From Actinophytocola sp049647105 (lineage in GTDB: Bacteria > Actinomycetota > Actinomycetes > Mycobacteriales > Pseudonocardiaceae): DNA of 64,000 nt. The translations under genes and the position numbers were made by a program. Location: the NCBI RefSeq assembly GCF_049647105.1, contig NZ_JBARWZ010000010.1:4262-68261 (forward strand). Reading direction: 5' to 3'. Below are positions 56,968 to 64,000 of the stretch, piece by piece (position 1 is the first letter of the stretch; every line of letters begins with the position of its first letter). The notes below the pieces were generated by a model that had not been told where the DNA came from, searched no databases, and saw only the letters and a program-made list of their open reading frames with translations.

Positions 56968-57174
56968 GATGTCGTCTCCAAGCTGTTGTTCGGGATGGCA
57001 TCAGCGATGAGCTTGGCGTTGTCGGCCGGGCTCGTCGCCTCCCGGCGGATGGTCTCCGCCGTGGTCTTGTAGTCAGCCACACATCCGCTTCATCCATGAG
57101 GATCACACCGCTGCGGTGGTGCTTGAGGTGGACGGTCGCGGGCAGGTGGTGGCGAGGGTCTGGATCTCCCTGCA
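56964..57174 (-). pseudogene. C-terminal remnant of an XRE-DUF5753 regulator
   Basis: The minus strand retains about 65 codons related to the C-terminus of the intact regulator at 54599: LPATVHLKHHRSGVILMDEA in one frame, then, after a frame break near 57075, DYKTTAETIRREATSPADN and KLIADAIPNNSLETTS. The N-terminal HTH and most of DUF5753 are gone; the remnant stops next to the gnd stop codon. It pairs with the DUF397 gene at 56785. Confidence 0.82.
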
Positions 57175-58605
57175 CTATCCGTCTACTTCACGCCTGTCTT
57201 CGCCCCACATGGTGTGGAACGTGCCGTCCTTGTCGACGCGCCGGTAGGTGTGCGCGCCGAAGAAGTCGCGCAGGCCCTGGATCAGCGAGGCGGGCAGCCG
57301 CTCGGTGCGCAGGCCGTCGTAGTACGCGAGCGACGAGGAGAAGGCGGGCGTCGGGATGCCAGCCTGCGCCGCGTGCACGACGACCCGCCGCCACGACTCC
57401 TGGCCCTCCGCGACCGCGTCCCGGAAGTACGGCGCTACCAGCAACGACTCCGGCCGCGCGTCGGCGTACGCCTCCTTGATGCGGTCGAGGAACCGGGCGC
57501 GGATGATGCAGCCGCCGCGCCAGATCGTGGCCATCGCGCCGAGGTCGATGTCCCAGTCGTACTCCGCGCTCGCGGCGGCCATCTGGTCGTAGCCCTGCGC
57601 GTACGCGACGACCTTCGACGCGTACAGCGCCTTGCGGACGTCGTCGACGAACGTCTCGCGGTCGGCACGAGGCACCGAACCGGGGCCGGGCAGTGCCTTC
57701 TGCGCCGCGACGCGCTGCTCGGGGTGCGCGGACAGGGCCCGCGCGAACGTGGCCTCCGCGATGCCGGTCACCGGCACCCCCAGGTCGAGCGCGGTCTGCA
57801 CGGTCCAGCGACCGGTGCCCTTCTGCTCGGCCTGGTCGACGATGACGTCGACGAACGCGTTGCCGGTCGCGGCGTCGACGTGGCCGAGGACCTCCGCGGT
57901 GATCTCGATGAGGAACGACTCCAGGTCACCGGAGTTCCACTCGGCGAAGATCTCCGCCAGTTCCTTCGGCGACGCGCCGAGACCGTCGCGCAGCAGGTGG
58001 TACGCCTCGGCGATGAGCTGCATGTCGGCGTACTCGATGCCGTTGTGCACCATCTTGACGAAGTGACCCGCACCGTCCGGGCCGACGTGCGTGCAGCAGG
58101 GGGTGCCGTCGACCTGCGCGGCGATCTTCTCGAACATCGGGCCGAGCGTCGCGTAGGACTCCTTCGAGCCGCCGGGCATGATGCTCGGCCCGAGCAGCGC
58201 ACCCTCCTCGCCACCCGAGACGCCGGCGCCGACGAAGTGCAGGCCGTGCTCGCGCAGCTCGGCCTCGCGCCGCCGCGTGTCGGCGAAGTGTGCGTTGCCG
58301 CAGTCGATGACGATGTCACCCACGTCGAGGAGCGGGATCAGCTCCTCGATCACCGCGTCGGTCGGCGCACCAGCCTTGACCATGATCACGATGCGCCGCG
58401 GCCGCTCCAGCGCGGCCACGAAGTCCGCGACCGACTCGGCCGGCACGAAGACTCCCTCGTCACCGTGCTCCTCGACGAGCGAGCGGGTGCGGGCAGGCGT
58501 GCGGTTGTGCAGCGCGACGGAAAAGCCGTTCCGCGCGAGGTTGCGGGCCAGGTTGCGGCCCATGACCGCAAGCCCGGTGACACCGATCTGTGCCTGATTT
58601 GCCAT
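57175..58605 (-). CDS. gnd: 6-phosphogluconate dehydrogenase, decarboxylating
   Basis: This is a 476-residue enzyme of the oxidative pentose phosphate pathway, converting 6-phosphogluconate to ribulose-5-phosphate with NADP. The Rossmann motif is IGVTGLAVMGRNLARNLARN, substrate binding is in GAGVSGGEEGALLGPSIMPG, and the catalytic Lys is in GHFVKMVHNGIEYADMQLIA. The C-terminal sequence FHTMWGED closes the active site of the partner subunit. It is the long (dimeric) form. ATG 58605 is chosen; a ribosome site is weak. The gene borders the accessory island. Confidence 0.97.
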   Translation of the reverse strand: MANQAQIGVTGLAVMGRNLARNLARNGFSVALHNRTPARTRSLVEEHGDEGVFVPAESVADFVAALERPRRIVIMVKAGAPTDAVIEELIPLLDVGDIVIDCGNAHFADTRRREAELREHGLHFVGAGVSGGEEGALLGPSIMPGGSKESYATLGPMFEKIAAQVDGTPCCTHVGPDGAGHFVKMVHNGIEYADMQLIAEAYHLLRDGLGASPKELAEIFAEWNSGDLESFLIEITAEVLGHVDAATGNAFVDVIVDQAEQKGTGRWTVQTALDLGVPVTGIAEATFARALSAHPEQRVAAQKALPGPGSVPRADRETFVDDVRKALYASKVVAYAQGYDQMAAASAEYDWDIDLGAMATIWRGGCIIRARFLDRIKEAYADARPESLLVAPYFRDAVAEGQESWRRVVVHAAQAGIPTPAFSSSLAYYDGLRTERLPASLIQGLRDFFGAHTYRRVDKDGTFHTMWGEDRREVDG

Positions 58606-58639
58606 GTGCACACTCTGCCCGAGGACGCCGCGTGACGCA

Positions 58640-58777
58640 TCACTCCTCGTCGGGGCGGTCCAGCTCCTCCTCGAGGATCTGGTCGATCTTGCCGGCGGCC
58701 CCGCGCAGCGCGCGAACAGCGTAGAAGACGAGTACGACGAGTACCGCGGCACCGATCGTGATGGTCAGTGCGACCAT
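58640..58777 (-). CDS. 45-residue single-helix membrane protein
   Basis: Translation from ATG 58777 gives VALTITIGAAVLVVLVFYAV, then a basic stretch (RALRGAAGK) and an acidic tail (IDQILEEELDRPDEE): one transmembrane helix and a short cytosolic helix. It is 34 bp upstream of gnd on the same strand, so the two are probably co-transcribed. The function is unknown. The 183-bp gap upstream (58778-58960) shows no gene. Confidence 0.6.
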   Translation of the reverse strand: MVALTITIGAAVLVVLVFYAVRALRGAAGKIDQILEEELDRPDEE

Positions 58778-58960
58778 GGGGTCATTCCACCGTTTCCGTT
58801 GTGCCGCCCACGGAATGCGAACCATACTCGACCACAATGGCCTGTGTGCGGTTTGCGAGTCGCCGGATTTCGTCTCCTGTCGACACTGAGCAACCGAGAC
58901 ACGTGACGACGCCGGTGTGATCCGGGCCGGACGCGAAATGTCCTGGCCGCCGCCGATGTT

Positions 58961-60013
58961 GTGCGTGGCATGCTGGAGTCGGACGTGGTGGTGATCGGGG
59001 CCGGGCAGGCGGGGCTGTCCAGCGCGTACTTCCTGCGGCGCGCCGGGATGGACTTCGTCGTGCTGGACGCGAACCCCGCGCCGGGTGGCGCGTGGCAGCA
59101 CCGCTGGCCGACGCTGCGGATGGCGACCGTGCACGGCATCTTCGACCTGCCCGGCATGCGGTTCACCCCGCCGGCACCCGGCGAGCGGGCGGCGACCGCC
59201 GTGCCCGCGTACTTCGCCGCCTACGAACGGAACCACGACCTCGACGTGCGTCGGCCGGTGACCGTGTCCTCGGTGCGCGACCTGGGGCAACGCCTCGAAG
59301 TGGCTACCTCCGACGGCGGTGTCGCGGCCCGCGCGGTGATCAACGCGACCGGCACCTGGACGCGACCGTTCTGGCCGCACTACCCCGGCCGGTTCGACGG
59401 CATCGCGCTCCACACCGCCGACTACCGCGGCCCTGACGAGTTCGCGGGCAAGCGGGTGCTGGTCGTGGGCGGCGGCACGTCCTCGGTGCAGCTGCAGCTG
59501 GAACTGGCCGAGGTCGCCGAGACGTTCTGGGTCACCCGCAAGCCGCCGCGGTTCCGCACCGGGCCGTTCACCCACGAGTACGGCCGGGAGATCATCGCCC
59601 GCGTCGACGAACGCGTCCGGGCCGGGCTGCCGCCGGAGAGCGTGGTCGCCGCGACCGAGCTGTCGCTGACCCCGGAGGTCGTGGCGGCACAGGGGAAAGG
59701 CCTGCTGAAACGGCGTCCCATGTTCGATCGGCTGGTGCCGGGCGGGGTGGCGTGGTCGGACGGCACGACGCTGGCCGTCGACGTGATCCTGTGGTGCACG
59801 GGCTGGCGCGCCGCCCTCGACCACCTGGCCCCGCTGAACCTGCGCGGACCCGGCGGCGGCATCGTCATGGACGGCACGCGGGTGGTCGCCGACCCGCGCC
59901 TGCACCTGGTGGGCTACGGCCCGTCGGCCAGCACGGTCGGCGCGAACCGGGCCGGGCGTGCCGCGGTCCGGGAGATCCGGCAGCTGCTCGGCATTCCGGC
60001 CGCGGTCGCCTGA
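58961..60013 (+). CDS. FAD-dependent NAD(P)-binding oxidoreductase
   Basis: This is a 350-residue flavoprotein of the pyridine-nucleotide/flavin-monooxygenase type. The FAD GxGxxG is in VVVIGAGQAGLSSAYFLRRA, with VVLDANPAPGGAWQHRW as in FMO/thioredoxin-reductase-like enzymes. The NAD(P) motif is in RVLVVGGGTSSVQLQLELAE. The C-terminal VGYGPSASTVGANRAGRAAV closes the FAD domain. GTG 58961 and ATG 58970 are both possible. An oxidative role on a small substrate or metal/thiol is inference. Confidence 0.88.
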   Translation: MRGMLESDVVVIGAGQAGLSSAYFLRRAGMDFVVLDANPAPGGAWQHRWPTLRMATVHGIFDLPGMRFTPPAPGERAATAVPAYFAAYERNHDLDVRRPVTVSSVRDLGQRLEVATSDGGVAARAVINATGTWTRPFWPHYPGRFDGIALHTADYRGPDEFAGKRVLVVGGGTSSVQLQLELAEVAETFWVTRKPPRFRTGPFTHEYGREIIARVDERVRAGLPPESVVAATELSLTPEVVAAQGKGLLKRRPMFDRLVPGGVAWSDGTTLAVDVILWCTGWRAALDHLAPLNLRGPGGGIVMDGTRVVADPRLHLVGYGPSASTVGANRAGRAAVREIRQLLGIPAAVA

Positions 60014-60080
60014 CACCCGGGTACTCACCCGATCGTGGATCGCAGGAGAATGGGCGAGCAGGTCCTCCAGTGTCTGGTTT

Positions 60081-60123
60081 GCTGGGACGCTACCGACACG
60101 TTGATCCCGGGGAGGCGGACCAG
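60081..60123 (+). repeat. Degenerate 3' half of the 86-bp repeat
   Basis: GCTGGGACGCTACCGACACG, then TTGATCCCGGGGAGGCGGAC matches the end of an array unit (GCTGGGTCGAGACCAACACT, then a variable spot and CCGGGGAGGCGGAC) in the same orientation. The GGGGAGGCGGA stretch lies 8 nt before the TTG start of the next gene and can act as its ribosome site. Confidence 0.7.
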
Positions 60124-60531
60124 TTGCCCACCGCGACGAACCGGTGCCCGTGCGGGACACCGCTCCCCTACGACGAGTGCTGTGGCCGCGTGCACTCCGG
60201 CGCCGTGACCGCGCCGACCGCGGAAGCGCTGATGCGGTCCCGCTACAGCGCCTTCGCGACCGGCAACGCCGGTTACCTGCTGCACAGCTGGCACCCGGAC
60301 ACCCGGCCCGGCACCGTCAACCTCGACCCCGCGCAGCGCTGGGTGCGACTGGAGATCGTCGGCACCACCGGCGGCGGACTGCTGCACGCCGAGGGCACCG
60401 TCGAGTTCCGCGCGCACTACCGGCACTCCACGCACACCGGGGTGCTGCACGAGCTGAGCCGGTTCACGAAGTCCGGCGGCCGCTGGGTCTACCTGGACGG
60501 CGTTGACGGGGACACCACGCGGCCCAGGTAG
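60124..60531 (+). CDS. YchJ/SEC-C motif protein (UPF0225)
   Basis: This is a 135-residue protein. The N-terminal SEC-C zinc motif is RCPCGTPLPYDECCGRVHSG, followed by the NTF2-like YchJ domain with ALMRSRYSAFATGNAGYLL, SWHPDTRP and VEFRAHYRHSTHTGVLHELS and ending GRWVYLDG. The TTG at 60124 gives the usual N-terminus; the ribosome site GGAGG comes from a repeat remnant. The function is unknown; the domain is found with SecA-type metal sites. The 3' end overlaps the convergent TNT gene by 43 bp. Confidence 0.88.
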   Translation: MPTATNRCPCGTPLPYDECCGRVHSGAVTAPTAEALMRSRYSAFATGNAGYLLHSWHPDTRPGTVNLDPAQRWVRLEIVGTTGGGLLHAEGTVEFRAHYRHSTHTGVLHELSRFTKSGGRWVYLDGVDGDTTRPR

Positions 60532-61139
60532 CCGTAGTCCACCAGCCACAGCACGCTCAGCCGGTCGGGCGAGCCGGGCACGAACGTGCCCGACAGCTGG
60601 AACCGCAGCCCGCCGCCGGACTGGAAGAACCAGGGCGCGACCAGCCCCGCCCACACGTCGAACGGCCGCAGCACCACGTACCGGAAGTAGTTGCAGCCCT
60701 CGGCCGGGATGCCGACGAGGTCCGACGGCGGGATCGACCGCTTGGTGTACGGCAACCCGGCCGGGGCGAGGAACCCGCCGTACTCGCTGCCGTACCGGTC
60801 GATCAGCCGGCCGCGATCCAGCCTCTGCTCCCACTTCACCGGTTCGCCGTCCTGCCCGATGGCGTACCCGTCGCCGGGTGGGTAGTGCCAGCCGCCCTCG
60901 ACCTCGTCGTAGAAGCGGCTCAGGAACATGTCCACTGGGCGGTGTCCGGTGCGGCTGTACCTGGACAACTGGGCTGCGACATGCCCGAATCTCGGCAGCT
61001 TCTCCGGACCGAGGCGGGTGTCCCCCTCGTAGGGCTCCGCCGAGCACTCGGTGAGGGAGCGCGGGGCGGCCTGCGCGGGCGGCGCGAGGCCGAAAGTCAC
61101 CAGCAGCAAGCCCGCGACCAGCGCGGCGATCCGTTTCAT
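60489..61139 (-). CDS. Secreted TNT-domain protein (NAD-glycohydrolase-type toxin fold)
   Basis: This is a 216-residue protein with a Sec signal peptide (KRIAALVAGLLLVTFGLAPP, AQA cleavage site). The C-terminal TNT domain, named after the Mycobacterium tuberculosis necrotizing toxin that hydrolyses NAD, shows LIDRYGSEYGGFLAPAGLPY, KRSIPPSDL (second conserved Arg), YFRYVVLRPFDVWAGLVAPW and FFQSGGGLRFQL (conserved Gln and GGG). The key residues appear to be kept. It is a stand-alone secreted form without the large CpnT channel domain; no IFT-like immunity gene is obvious next door. A role in competition or NAD scavenging is inference. Confidence 0.88.
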   Translation of the reverse strand: MKRIAALVAGLLLVTFGLAPPAQAAPRSLTECSAEPYEGDTRLGPEKLPRFGHVAAQLSRYSRTGHRPVDMFLSRFYDEVEGGWHYPPGDGYAIGQDGEPVKWEQRLDRGRLIDRYGSEYGGFLAPAGLPYTKRSIPPSDLVGIPAEGCNYFRYVVLRPFDVWAGLVAPWFFQSGGGLRFQLSGTFVPGSPDRLSVLWLVDYGYLGRVVSPSTPSR

Positions 61140-61258
61140 GTACCCCGACGCTGCCACGTGACCAGGTGGCGGCGGAACGGTCGCCACCCGATCGAGTCGG
61201 GAATCGCACCCGGTGGTGCGAGTGGTGTCACGCACAAGAATCGGGGTACCCCGGCTTG

Positions 61259-61999
61259 GTGGCCGACCCCATCACCGACGAGCGAATCGCATCCGTACTG
61301 CGGACGTTCGTCCGCGGGTGTGAGCCCGTGCTGCCGCGACTGCGGGACATCGACGCCGACGTCGCGCCCGACGACCCCGAGGTCGACCAGAACCTGCTGC
61401 GCAAGGTGCGGGGGCGGCTCGTCGAGGTGCGGTGGCCGGGGTCCGCGTCCTGGGCGCGCATGGACGTCGAGCAGCGCGTGTACTGGTGGGTGAACAGGGT
61501 CGGCAAGCTCACCGCGCTCGCCGCGTCGGTCACGGGGCTCGCGGGCGCGCTGGGCGACCGGCTGCCGTTGCAGGCCGTGCTCGGCACGGCAGGGCAGGGC
61601 ATGCTGTTGTGCGCCATCGCTGGTGAGCACGGTGTCGAGGACCGCGCGACCCGGGTGCGGCTGCTGGCCGCGATCCTGTTCGAGCGCGATCTGGACCCGG
61701 CAGTCGCGGCCGGTGACGGCGTTGACGATCCCGAGACGGCGCCGGAACCACCCGAGGGCCGCCGCGTCGGGCTGAAGCCCGCGGCGAAGTGGTTCTGGCG
61801 GCAGGGAAGGCTGCTGCTCGCGGTGCAGGACGAGCTGGACAAGCGGCCGCACGGCCGGTTCTATCACCGCGCGCTGAGCATGGTGCCGGTCGTCGGGCTC
61901 GCCGGTGACTACCTCGGTGAGCGCTCGGGGCTCAAGCGTGCCGCGAAAGCGGCGGACCACTGGCTGCGCTCGGCGGGTTTCGATCCGAATCGCGTGTAA
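61259..61999 (+). CDS. Hypothetical protein, 246 residues
   Basis: This is a soluble or peripheral alpha-helical protein. The N-terminus reads ADPITDERIASVLRTFVRGC; the middle has a hydrophobic stretch (LAASVTGLAGALGDRLPLQA, GQGMLLCAIAGEHGVEDRA) and the end is basic (RSGLKRAAKAADHWLRSAGF). GTG 61259 is chosen; the frame is open further upstream but includes non-protein-like sequence. It is divergent from the TNT gene across 119 bp. The family is not recognised; an association with the TNT protein is possible but unproven. Confidence 0.72.
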   Translation: MADPITDERIASVLRTFVRGCEPVLPRLRDIDADVAPDDPEVDQNLLRKVRGRLVEVRWPGSASWARMDVEQRVYWWVNRVGKLTALAASVTGLAGALGDRLPLQAVLGTAGQGMLLCAIAGEHGVEDRATRVRLLAAILFERDLDPAVAAGDGVDDPETAPEPPEGRRVGLKPAAKWFWRQGRLLLAVQDELDKRPHGRFYHRALSMVPVVGLAGDYLGERSGLKRAAKAADHWLRSAGFDPNRV

Positions 62000-62134
62000 T
62001 GGGTGGCAAATAATTGGTAATGCGCGGGGCAATTGACCTGATCTAGTGACAGTTACCGGTCACCTGCCATTAAAGACACCAATTGGGTTACGAACACCCG
62101 CCGTTTCTTTGCCAGGGGAAATCGTCACGGGAAC

Positions 62135-63586
62135 ATGAGGTGCATGCGGAGCATGCAATTCATCGCCGGGGAATGGCGCACCGGTTCGATGGACAAGGTT
62201 CTGGTGGACCGCAACCCGTTCGACGGATCGACCATCGCGGAGTTCAACTGCGCGAGCGTCGAGGACCTCGACGAGGCCTACCAGGCCGCGAAGCGCGCCA
62301 AGTCCGTGTGGGACGGGGTGAACCCCTACGCCAAGCGGGCTGTGTTCGAGCGGGCGGTCCGGTACGTCGAGGACCACACCGCGGAGATCGTCGAGATCAT
62401 CATCGACGAGCTCGGAGGAACCCGGCTGAAGGCATACTTCGAGATCGGCCTCGTGCTCGACATGCTCAAGGAGGCCGCGACTTTCCCGCTGCGCATGGAG
62501 GGCCGGATCCTGCCGTCCCCCATTGACGACAAGGAGAACCGGGTCTACCGGGAGCCGGTCGGTGTCGTCGGGGTCATCAGCCCCTTCAACTTCCCGTTCT
62601 TCCTCGGCATGAAATCCGTCGCCCCGGCGCTCGGCGCGGGCAACGGCGTCGTGCTCAAACCGCACGAGGACACCCCGATCGTCGGCGGCACGCTCATCGG
62701 CGAGATCTTCGAGGCCGCCGGCCTGCCATCGGGCCTGCTGAACGTCGTGATCACCGAGATCCCCGCGATCGGTGACGCGTTCGTCGAGCACCCGGTGCCA
62801 CGCGTCATCTCGTTCACCGGTTCGGCCGCGGTCGGCAGGCACGTCGCCGAGGTGGCGGTCCGCAACTTCAAGAAGCCGCTGCTGGAGCTGGGCGGCAACA
62901 GCGCGCTGATCGTGCTGCCGGACGCCGATCTCGACCTCGCGGTGGACGCGGCCGTGTTCAGCCGCTTCACGCACCAGGGCCAGATCTGCATGGCGGCCAA
63001 CCGGGTGCTCGTGCACCGCGACGTGTTCGACGAGTTCGCGGAGCGGTTCGTGGCGAAGGCGGCGTCGCTGACCGTCGGCGACCCGCGCGACGAGGCCACG
63101 ATCGTCGGCCCGCTCATCAACCAGCGCCAGGCCGACAACCTGGCCGCGCTGGTCGAGCAGGGCATCGACGATGGCGCGCGGCCGCTGCTGCGCGGCGAGG
63201 TGAACGGCACGCTGTTCCACCCGACCGTGCTGACCGACGTGACCACGGACATGTCGGTGATGCAGGAGGAGCTGTTCGGCCCGGTGGCGTGCCTGGTGCC
63301 GTTCGACACCGAGGACGAGGCGGTCCACATCGCCAACGACACCCGGTTCGGGCTGTCGGGCGCGATCCACACCCGCGACCTCGACCACGGCGTCGAGCTG
63401 GCGAAACGCATCCACACCGGCATGATCCACGTCAACGACGCGACCATCCACGACGAGACGATCGTGCCGTTCGGCGGCGAGAAGCAGTCCGGCCTCGGCC
63501 GCCTCAACGGCGACTGGAGCCTGGAGGAGTTCACGACGCTGAAGTGGATCTCGGTCAACCGGGGCCGCCGCCAGTTCCCGTACTGA
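62135..63586 (+). CDS. Aldehyde dehydrogenase family protein
   Basis: This is a 483-residue NAD(P)-dependent aldehyde dehydrogenase. The NAD-binding region reads VGVVGVISPFNFPFFLGMKS and FTGSAAVGRHVAEVA; the catalytic Glu is in KKPLLELGGNSALIVL and the Cys in FTHQGQICMAANRVLVH; the C-terminal EELFGPVACLVPF is standard. It resembles the benzaldehyde/salicylaldehyde-dehydrogenase-like branch, but the substrate is not certain. ATGs at 62135, 62144 and 62153 are all possible. The AT-rich 135-bp gap before it (62000-62134) contains TTGACC at about 62034, a possible -35 box. Confidence 0.92.
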   Translation: MRCMRSMQFIAGEWRTGSMDKVLVDRNPFDGSTIAEFNCASVEDLDEAYQAAKRAKSVWDGVNPYAKRAVFERAVRYVEDHTAEIVEIIIDELGGTRLKAYFEIGLVLDMLKEAATFPLRMEGRILPSPIDDKENRVYREPVGVVGVISPFNFPFFLGMKSVAPALGAGNGVVLKPHEDTPIVGGTLIGEIFEAAGLPSGLLNVVITEIPAIGDAFVEHPVPRVISFTGSAAVGRHVAEVAVRNFKKPLLELGGNSALIVLPDADLDLAVDAAVFSRFTHQGQICMAANRVLVHRDVFDEFAERFVAKAASLTVGDPRDEATIVGPLINQRQADNLAALVEQGIDDGARPLLRGEVNGTLFHPTVLTDVTTDMSVMQEELFGPVACLVPFDTEDEAVHIANDTRFGLSGAIHTRDLDHGVELAKRIHTGMIHVNDATIHDETIVPFGGEKQSGLGRLNGDWSLEEFTTLKWISVNRGRRQFPY

Positions 63587-63600
63587 CGCAGAATGGCGGC

Positions 63601-64000
63601 ATGGTTCTGCGTTATGCCGCCTTCACCACGGATCCGGCGACGGGCAACCCGGCCGGTGTCGTACTCGACGCCGCCGGGTTGTCCGACAGCGACATGCAAC
63701 GGATCGCCGCGGAGGTGGACTATTCGGAAACAGCGTTCGTCTGCGGCGGTTCCGGCCCGCATTACACCGTTCGGTACTTCAGCCCGCTGGCGGAGGTCCC
63801 GTTCTGCGGCCACGCCACGATCGCGACGGCGGTCGCGCTCGCCGATCGGGACGGTCCGGGTGATCTGGTGCCCCGTCCAGGCGGATACGGCACGATTCTC
63901 GACGGCCCCGCCGCCCGCTGGCCGCGTTGCCGAAAGGCCCAAGTACAACCCGGTACGAGGACCTTTCGGCGCCTTGCCAGCGAACACCGGGATCCGCCGA
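63601..64000 (+). CDS. PhzF-family protein, partial and apparently disrupted
   Basis: From ATG 63601, 15 bp after the aldehyde dehydrogenase, the frame reads VLRYAAFTTDPATGNPAGVV, then RIAAEVDYSETAFVCGG, VRYFSPLAEVPFCGHATIAT, the N-terminal half of the PhzF/isomerase fold with the conserved GNPA, SET and FCGHAT motifs. After about residue 90 (near 63870) the sequence no longer matches PhzF and becomes Arg/Pro-rich; a palindromic repeat lies at 63930-63969. The frame is open to the window edge. It is either a decayed gene or one cut by a repeat insertion; the true end is not visible. Confidence 0.6.
   Translation, partial: MVLRYAAFTTDPATGNPAGVVLDAAGLSDSDMQRIAAEVDYSETAFVCGGSGPHYTVRYFSPLAEVPFCGHATIATAVALADRDGPGDLVPRPGGYGTILDGPAARWPRCRKAQVQPGTRTFRRLASEHRDPP
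63930..63969. repeat. Palindromic repeat at the window end
   Basis: CCGAAAGG (63930-63937) and CCTTTCGG (63962-63969) are perfect 8-bp arms, extended by CC/GG with one mismatch, around a 24-nt centre containing two GTAC sequences. It lies inside the broken PhzF-like frame and looks like a small mobile palindrome rather than coding DNA. Confidence 0.55.

Noticed and set aside
1..64000. tRNA or rRNA genes
   Set aside because: I looked through the gaps for cloverleaf-like or rRNA-like sequence and saw none. A covariance-model scan would be decisive.

Overview
The window is chromosomal DNA from a high-GC actinomycete, most likely a member of the Pseudonocardiaceae (Lentzea/Saccharothrix/Actinokineospora-like). 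Supporting signs are the very GC-rich third codon positions, frequent GTG and TTG starts, NucS-type mismatch repair, twin-arginine lipoproteins, XRE-DUF5753/DUF397 regulator pairs, and a core gene order close to that of mycobacteria: argS-lysA-hom-thrC-thrB, rho, rpmE, prfA-prmC, wecA-atpI-atpBEFHAGDC-DUF2550, a PduO-type adenosyltransferase, murA and nucS. The family assignment is inference. The core order and protein identities are read from the sequence.

Layout. 0-2.2 kb: two small membrane-anchored proteins and a decayed tyrosine integrase. 2.2-5 kb: nucS, and a DeoR regulator divergent from an MFS exporter across a perfect palindrome. 4.9-9.7 kb (minus strand): an ehuBCDA-type amino-acid/ectoine ABC importer with a crotonase-fold gene at its end and a second, orphan binding protein upstream. 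9.9-14.2 kb: a B12-dependent MeaA/ethylmalonyl-CoA mutase and a gamma-glutamyltransferase. 14.4-21.1 kb: DedA protein, DHFR-like reductase, murA (Asp replaces the fosfomycin-target Cys), quinone-oxidoreductase-like protein, LLM flavin oxidoreductase, PduO adenosyltransferase (which could supply AdoCbl to the mutase) and DUF1206. 21.1-30.9 kb (minus): DUF2550, the F1Fo ATP synthase operon and wecA. 31.0-34.4 kb: a block that interrupts the expected order (ppk2, two membrane proteins, a four-unit 86-bp tandem repeat, and a threonylcarbamoyl-AMP synthase gene turned to the opposite strand). 34.4-45.5 kb (minus): prmC, prfA, rpmE, rho, thrB, thrC, hom, lysA, argS. 45.6-49.1 kb: tandem DUF3105 proteins, a DUF305 protein and a cation diffusion facilitator.

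49.1-57.2 kb is an accessory island. It holds an IS3-family element that truncates a hexapeptide acyltransferase, an XRE-TPR regulator, the C-terminal stump of a NACHT-like membrane protein, a lipoprotein, and two related XRE-DUF5753/DUF397 pairs (one intact, one decayed). The pairs flank a translationally coupled run of very small genes next to a perfect 14-bp inverted repeat. 57.2-64 kb returns to housekeeping and accessory metabolism: 6-phosphogluconate dehydrogenase, an FAD oxidoreductase, a SEC-C protein, a secreted TNT (NAD-glycohydrolase-like) protein, an aldehyde dehydrogenase and a PhzF-like gene broken near the window end.

The most unusual signal is a dispersed repeat family (about 86 bp, with a 55-bp tail in some copies) found at 43-160, 9750-9883, 33350-33750 (four tandem units) and, degenerate, at 60081-60123. 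In the three copies whose downstream gene is visible, the conserved GGGGAGGCGGA end points at a start codon 8-23 nt away. This suggests a mobile promoter or translation-initiation element.
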